Shown: positions 4,428 to 8,337 of the stretch, piece after piece
How the letters are laid out: each line of letters opens with the position of its first letter
How positions within the stretch are numbered: position 1 is the first letter of the stretch
From: Treponema sp.
GTDB lineage: Bacteria > Spirochaetota > Spirochaetia > Treponematales > Breznakiellaceae
Length of the DNA: 8,337 bases
NCBI GenBank assembly: GCA_031281685.1
Contig: JAITFA010000058.1
Coordinates: forward strand, 1 to 8,337
Direction: 5' to 3'
Notes under the pieces: generated by a model
What the model was told of the DNA's origin: nothing
Database searches by the model: none
Seen by the model: only the letters and a program-made list of their open reading frames with translations
Translations under genes and position numbers: made by a program

Positions 4428-7076
4428 ATGGATTCGACTCTGTATGAAACAGTCGAAGATGTCGCTGGTCTTGAACGCGCCCTTGCGCGGGTTCGGGAAG
4501 CGCAGCGCATCTTCGCGGGCTTTAGTCAGCAGCAGGTGGACAAAATCTTCTTTGCCGCAGCAGAGGCCGCCAACCAGTCACGCATCACGCTCGCCAAGAT
4601 GGCGGTACAGGAAACTGGTATGGGGGTGATTGAGGATAAGGTTATCAAAAACCACTTCGCGGCTGAGTACATCTACAACGCTTACCGGAACACGCAGACC
4701 TGCGGCGTCATTGAGGAGGACGCGGTGTACGGCATCAAGAAGATCGCCGAGCCTATCGGGGTGATCGCGGCAGTTATCCCCACGACTAATCCCACTTCCA
4801 CGGCGATTTTCAAGTCACTGCTTGCCCTGAAAACGCGCAACGGCATCATTTTCTCGCCGCACCCCCGCGCAAAACGCTGTACCAATGAGGCCGCTCGTAT
4901 CGTGCTTGAGGCGGCAGTTGCCGCAGGCGCGCCGGAAGGTATCATCGGCTGGATCGATGTGCCGAGCCTTGAACTGACCGACCGTGTAATGAAAGACGCG
5001 GACATCATCCTCGCAACAGGCGGTCCCGGCATGGTGAAAGCCGCCTATTCTTCAGGCAAACCTGCCCTCGGCGTAGGTTCAGGTAACACGCCCGCCGTCA
5101 TCGACGACAGCGCGGATATACTGCTCGCGGTCAATTCGATCATCCATTCCAAAACGTTTGACAACGGCATGATCTGCGCGTCCGAGCAGTCGGTCATAGT
5201 TCTTAACGATGTATACGATAAGGTGAAGCAGGAATTCGCCGCGCGCGGGTGCTATTTCCTTTCACCCGAAGAAACCGAAAAAGTTCGCAAGACCATCATT
5301 ATAAACGGGGCGCTGAACGCGAAGATCGTTGGACAAAAGGCAACGACCATTGCCAGACTCGCCGGCGTTACGGCGCCAGACACCACCAAGATTCTCATTG
5401 GCGAAGTGGAGCGTGTTGACTTTGGGGAAGAGTTCGCCCACGAGAAGCTCTCCCCGGTGCTTGCCTTCTATCGCGCCAAAGACTTTGAGGACGCGATAAA
5501 CAAAGCCGACTCCCTTGTGAAAGACGGCGGTTACGGGCATACCTCATCGGTGTATCTCAACGAGCATACCCAGCAGGCGAAACTCGCCGCGTTCAGTGAG
5601 CGCATGAAGACCTGCCGTATACTTGTGAACACGCCCTCGTCCCACGGCGGCATCGGCGACCTGTACAACTTCAAGCTGCCACCTTCACTCACCCTGGGCT
5701 GCGGCACATGGGGCGGCAACTCGGTGGGTGAAAACGTGGGGGTAAAGCATCTCATCAACATCAAAATTGTGGCGGAGCGGAGGAAAAATATGCTGTGGTT
5801 CAGAACGCCTGAAAAAATCTATACCAAAAAAGGCTGTCTGCCCGTGGCCCTTAATGAACTCAAGGATGTCATGGGTAAGAAACGCGCCTTCATCGTTACC
5901 GATTCCTTTCTTTACAAGAATGGTTATACCAAGGGCATCACGGACAAACTTGACGAATTAGGCATAGTTCACTCGGTATTCTTCAATGTAGAGCCTGATC
6001 CCACGCTTGCCTGCGCCCGCGAAGGCGCCGCGTTTATGACCGAGTTTGTACCGGACGTGATCATCGCGCTCGGCGGCGGCTCGGCTATGGATGCGGGCAA
6101 GATCATGTGGGTACTCTATGAACACCCCGAAGCCGACTTTCAGGACATGGCCATGCGCTTTATCGACATCAGGAAGCGCGTCTACACGTTCCCGAAGATG
6201 GGCGAAAAAGCCTACTTCATCGCCATCCCCACCTCAGCCGGCACAGGAAGCGAAGTTACGCCATTCGCCGTCATCACCGATGAAAAGAGCGGCATCAAGT
6301 ACCCGCTTGCCGACTATGAACTTTTGCCTGATATGGCAATCGTTGACGCAGACCTCATGATGAACGCGCCCAAAGGCTTGACGAGCGCCTCTGGCATCGA
6401 CGCCCTTACCCACGCGCTTGAAGCCTATGCCTCAATGATGGCCACGGATTACACTGACGGCTTGGCTTTACGCGCCATGCGCCTCATCTTCGACTACCTC
6501 CCCGCCGCATACAACAACGGTCCACATGATCCCGTAGCCCGCGAGAAAATGGCGGACGCGGCAACCATCGCGGGCATGGCTTTTGCCAACGCCTTCCTCG
6601 GCGTCTGTCACTCCATGGCGCACAAACTTGGCGCATTCCACCACATCCCGCACGGCATTGCCAACGCGCTCCTAATCAGCGAAGTGCTTCGGTTCAACGC
6701 CTGTGAAGCTCCGCCCAAGATGGGAACCTTCCCCCAGTACGACCACCCGCACACCCTGCGCCGCTATGGTGAAGTCGCTGAGTTCCTGGGTCTCAAGGGC
6801 AAGGACGACAAAGAAAAACTGGAATTGCTCATCAAGGCTGTCGAAAAACTCAAAGACACGATAGGCATCAAGAAAACCATCAAGGACTACGGCATTGACG
6901 AGCAGAACTTCCTTGAACGCCTTGATGATATGAGCGAGAAGGCTTTTGACGATCAATGTACCGGCACAAACCCCCGTTACCCCCTGATCGCTGAAATCAA
7001 ACAGATGTATCTCAACGCCTACTATGGCAGAGATAGCGAAGCGGCAACGAAGTTGTCAAAAGGAGCGGCTGTATGA
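4428..7076 (+). CDS. adhE: Bifunctional acetaldehyde-CoA/alcohol dehydrogenase
   Basis: This 882-residue cytoplasmic enzyme reduces acetyl-CoA to acetaldehyde and then to ethanol, oxidising two NADH; the reaction can run in reverse. The N-terminal half (about 1-440) is an acylating aldehyde dehydrogenase: PTTNPTSTAIFKS at 118-130, GVGSGNTP at 215-222, catalytic Cys250 in MICASEQ, and HEKLSP at 338-343. After a linker, the C-terminal half (about 455-870) is an iron alcohol dehydrogenase. It has GGGSAMD at 549-555, TSAGTGSEVT at 602-611, and likely iron ligands Asp658, His662, His728 and His742 within GIDALTHALE and GVCHSMAH...PHG. All are offset by five from the ligand positions I recall for E. 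coli AdhE (891 residues), so both active sites look intact. Family members assemble into filamentous spirosomes. AAGGAGG ends seven bases before the ATG. The promoter is overlapped by inverted repeats, suggesting repressor control. The stop overlaps the next gene by four bases. Confidence 0.98.
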   Translation: MDSTLYETVEDVAGLERALARVREAQRIFAGFSQQQVDKIFFAAAEAANQSRITLAKMAVQETGMGVIEDKVIKNHFAAEYIYNAYRNTQTCGVIEEDAVYGIKKIAEPIGVIAAVIPTTNPTSTAIFKSLLALKTRNGIIFSPHPRAKRCTNEAARIVLEAAVAAGAPEGIIGWIDVPSLELTDRVMKDADIILATGGPGMVKAAYSSGKPALGVGSGNTPAVIDDSADILLAVNSIIHSKTFDNGMICASEQSVIVLNDVYDKVKQEFAARGCYFLSPEETEKVRKTIIINGALNAKIVGQKATTIARLAGVTAPDTTKILIGEVERVDFGEEFAHEKLSPVLAFYRAKDFEDAINKADSLVKDGGYGHTSSVYLNEHTQQAKLAAFSERMKTCRILVNTPSSHGGIGDLYNFKLPPSLTLGCGTWGGNSVGENVGVKHLINIKIVAERRKNMLWFRTPEKIYTKKGCLPVALNELKDVMGKKRAFIVTDSFLYKNGYTKGITDKLDELGIVHSVFFNVEPDPTLACAREGAAFMTEFVPDVIIALGGGSAMDAGKIMWVLYEHPEADFQDMAMRFIDIRKRVYTFPKMGEKAYFIAIPTSAGTGSEVTPFAVITDEKSGIKYPLADYELLPDMAIVDADLMMNAPKGLTSASGIDALTHALEAYASMMATDYTDGLALRAMRLIFDYLPAAYNNGPHDPVAREKMADAATIAGMAFANAFLGVCHSMAHKLGAFHHIPHGIANALLISEVLRFNACEAPPKMGTFPQYDHPHTLRRYGEVAEFLGLKGKDDKEKLELLIKAVEKLKDTIGIKKTIKDYGIDEQNFLERLDDMSEKAFDDQCTGTNPRYPLIAEIKQMYLNAYYGRDSEAATKLSKGAAV
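7058..7065 (+). promoter_or_regulatory. Ribosome binding site of the kinase gene inside adhE
   Basis: AAAGGAG lies in the last codons of adhE, seven bases before the ATG at 7073. With the ATGA stop/start overlap at 7073-7076 it supports both the chosen start and coupled translation of the two genes. Confidence 0.75.
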
Positions 7077-7828
7077 GTTACAACCTTACCAAGCTCATCG
7101 CGGACAGGCCGAACAAAAAAATCTACCGCGATGGCAACAAGACCATAAAAATCTTCAACGAAGATTTCTCGGCAGCCAATGTGCTGAACGAGGCGCTGAA
7201 TCTCGCGTATGTCGGCGAGACTGGCCTAGCCGTTCCGCGCCTGATCGAAGTAACCAAAATCGACGGCAAATGGACGCTTGTCGTCGAGTACGTTGAGGGA
7301 ACAACGCTTGATGAGCTTATGGAGCAGAACCTCGATAAAACCACTGAGTACATGGAACGTTTTGTTGATATTCAGATCAATATGCACCGCTTCTCAGCTC
7401 CCGGTCTGAAACGCCACAAAGAGAAGATGCATACCAAGATACGCCAGAGCGGTCTTGACGCGACTCAGCGCTATGAACTGCACACCCGCCTTGACAGCCT
7501 TCCTGACATCGACCACCTCTGCCACGGCGACTTCAATCCCAGCAACATCGTGATCACGGACAAGGACGAGGCGTACATCATTGATTGGGCGCACGCCACC
7601 CATGGCGATCCAGCGGCGTGCGCGGCGCGTACCTTCTTGCTCTTCACCCTCAAAGGCCGCGACGAGCTTGCCAACCAGTACCTCGCCCTGTTCTGCAAGA
7701 AGACCGACACCGCTCGCCAGCACGTAGAGAAGTGGATACCAATAGTCTCTGCTTCCCAGCTCGTGAAGGGCAAACCGGAAGAGCGCGACGTTCTTCTCAA
7801 GTGGGCGACTGTCGTAGACTACGAATAG
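7073..7828 (+). CDS. APH/choline-kinase-like phosphotransferase, substrate unknown
   Basis: This 251-residue soluble protein belongs to the aminoglycoside-phosphotransferase/choline-kinase fold, whose members move the gamma-phosphate of ATP to a small-molecule hydroxyl. Visible motifs are a likely ATP-anchoring Lys26 (TIKIF), Glu40 of the N-lobe helix, a hinge-like VVEYVEGTTLDEL (70-82), and the catalytic-loop signature CHGDFNPSN (150-158) with Asp153 as base and Asn158. IIDW (169-172) follows, with metal-binding Asp171, and then GDPAACAARTFLL (178-190). The last segment lacks the usual aspartate of the D-L-A motif after GDP and resembles uncharacterised bacterial members rather than resistance enzymes. 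It overlaps the adhE stop by four bases and is followed at once by a terminator, so it is the last gene of the adhE operon. Choline, thiamine, sugar or amino-acid kinases are all possible; aminoglycoside resistance is unlikely from the context. The catalytic residues appear intact. Confidence 0.88.
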   Translation: MSYNLTKLIADRPNKKIYRDGNKTIKIFNEDFSAANVLNEALNLAYVGETGLAVPRLIEVTKIDGKWTLVVEYVEGTTLDELMEQNLDKTTEYMERFVDIQINMHRFSAPGLKRHKEKMHTKIRQSGLDATQRYELHTRLDSLPDIDHLCHGDFNPSNIVITDKDEAYIIDWAHATHGDPAACAARTFLLFTLKGRDELANQYLALFCKKTDTARQHVEKWIPIVSASQLVKGKPEERDVLLKWATVVDYE

Positions 7829-7830
7829 AC

Positions 7831-7878
7831 CCCTAGCGCGGGGCATTGCTGGTCAATGCCTCACGCTAGGGAATTTTT
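7831..7878 (+). terminator. Strong intrinsic terminator of the adhE operon
   Basis: CCCTAGCG (7831-7838) pairs with CGCTAGGG (7864-7871) and GGCATTG (7842-7848) pairs with CAATGCC (7854-7860) around a five-base loop. The join contains one G-C pair, one G-U pair and a single C-A mismatch, so the helix is almost continuous over 18 positions. AATTTTT follows directly. It starts two bases after the kinase stop codon. Confidence 0.93.
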
Positions 7879-8080
7879 CTAAAAATTTGCATCTATTGTG
7901 GATGTGATAAAGAATCCCCGCCGTGAATACGAGGCTTGAATCCAGAATCAGGCGGCGCAATGCCACCCGTAACCACCATGTTTAAAAGGTACCGGACGCC
8001 TCCGTATCACCTTTTCTCCTGCGTGGCATACCTTACAAACCAGCAACCTGAATCATTTCTTGCGCTTTGCGTGTAAAGTC
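7879..8080. other. Intergenic stretch, no gene recognised
   Basis: I see no supported gene here. A 38-codon forward frame (7960-8076) lacks a ribosome binding site and recognisable protein features. An inverted repeat, AAAAGGT (7984-7990) and ACCTTTT (8009-8015), encloses a CGGA/TCCG inner stem (7993-7996 and 8001-8004). Read on the minus strand it ends in CCTTTT and could be a weak terminator for the leftward reading frame that stops at 8098. No tRNA cloverleaf or other RNA core motif was recognised. Confidence 0.4.
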
Positions 8081-8148
8081 CGCGAATTAACACGGATTTA
8101 CTGGATTAGGAACGATAAAAAATCAACGGTAATCCGTGAAAATCCGCA
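8081..8148. repeat. Imperfect inverted repeat of ATCCGTG type
   Basis: The arms 8081-8101 and 8128-8148 are 21 bp each and match at 16 of 21 positions in inverted orientation, including the perfect core CACGGATT (8091-8098) against AATCCGTG (8131-8138). The spacer is 26 bp. ATCCGTG/ATCCGCG-type strings are, from memory, common dispersed intergenic repeats in many bacterial genomes. Only one pair is present in this window, so dispersal cannot be shown here. The last residues of the minus-strand partial frame are encoded inside it. Confidence 0.5.
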
Positions 8149-8337
8149 GATGGTACTAACTGGTTTCTTAACCCCCAATGTTACCACTTTATTGTAAACG
8201 CTTTGAGCTGGAGATTTAAAAGAAATGGTTAGCATAGGCTTATCCACCGTCTTAATGCCTGATATCTTAAATATTATTTCCGCTTTTTTCGGTTTATCTG
8301 ATGCGGCAAGAGAAAAAGTTGCTTTCTTTGGTACTAT
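8098..8337 (-). CDS. Partial minus-strand reading frame, C-terminal end, unknown function
   Basis: A frame on the minus strand is open from the right edge to a TAA at 8098-8100 (79 codons, 5' end missing). The first 60 or so residues look like real protein: lysine-rich with alternating hydrophobic positions, for example KKAEIIFKISGIKTVDKP followed by LTISFKSPAQSVYNKVV, suggesting beta-strands, perhaps of a surface or Ig-like domain. The final 20 or so residues (from about VSTICGFS to the end) are encoded by the inverted repeat at 8081-8148, so the native C-terminus may have been replaced or extended by the repeat. Base composition is more AT-rich than in the other genes. No family is recognised. 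A forward frame from ATG 8225 overlaps it and is the competing interpretation. Confidence 0.42.
   Translation of the reverse strand: MVPKKATFSLAASDKPKKAEIIFKISGIKTVDKPMLTISFKSPAQSVYNKVVTLGVKKPVSTICGFSRITVDFLSFLIQ

Noticed and set aside
7073..7828. Aminoglycoside resistance gene
   Set aside because: Only the general APH fold motifs are present. The segment after IDW is atypical for resistance enzymes and the gene is coupled to adhE rather than to a mobile element.
7879..8080. Possible small RNA gene in the intergenic stretch
   Set aside because: I looked for tRNA, tmRNA and SRP RNA core motifs on both strands and found none; the single hairpin at 7984-8015 is not enough.
8225..8337. Forward frame from ATG 8225 (MVSIGLSTVL...) open to the right edge, with GGAG at 8210-8213
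   Set aside because: The Shine-Dalgarno spacing is long (11 bases), no promoter is evident and only 37 codons are visible. Its F/L-rich composition is what the antisense of a lysine-rich minus-strand gene would give. It remains the alternative if the minus-strand frame proves wrong.

Overview
The window looks like chromosomal DNA of a spirochaete, most plausibly a gut-type Treponema. This rests on the moderately GC-rich genes, the leader-bearing predicted outer-membrane protein next to adk, the anaerobic AdhE, and intergenic arrays of short degenerate repeats of a kind I recall from termite-gut treponemes. No rRNA or marker gene is present, so the genus is an inference.

Layout. Bases 1-188 hold a degenerate repeat array (28-bp composite period) with no credible gene. 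It is followed by a hairpin, a TTGACA promoter and a structured leader for adk (383-1012, adenylate kinase with a four-cysteine zinc LID). After 67 bp with competing hairpins comes a 957-residue gene with a TTG start (1080-3953). It encodes a signal peptide, an HELTH metallopeptidase-like domain, a TolB/PD40-like propeller region and a C-terminal region that reads as an outer-membrane beta-barrel. Bases 3954-4427 hold a 13-unit 21-bp tandem array (3989-4261), a weak hairpin, and a strong-looking promoter covered by two perfect inverted repeats. These precede adhE (4428-7076, bifunctional acetaldehyde/alcohol dehydrogenase). The adhE stop overlaps the start of a 251-residue APH/choline-kinase-like phosphotransferase (7073-7828), and a strong intrinsic terminator (7831-7878) closes that operon. 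The right end is intergenic sequence, a dispersed-type inverted repeat (8081-8148) and what appears to be the 3' end of a minus-strand gene running off the window.

How it fits together. There are two apparent transcription units, both rightward: adk plus the envelope protein, and adhE plus the kinase. Each is preceded by its own repeat array, and each array is followed by the same 13-base string, AAAGTATTGACAG, which contains the -35 hexamer. AdhE would reoxidise NADH by converting acetyl-CoA to ethanol; its translationally coupled kinase partner has no recognised substrate. I found no complete undescribed defence or mobile system. The most unusual items are the adhE operator architecture, the 21-bp array with a palindrome every two helical turns, the peptidase-propeller-barrel fusion, and the AdhE-coupled kinase.
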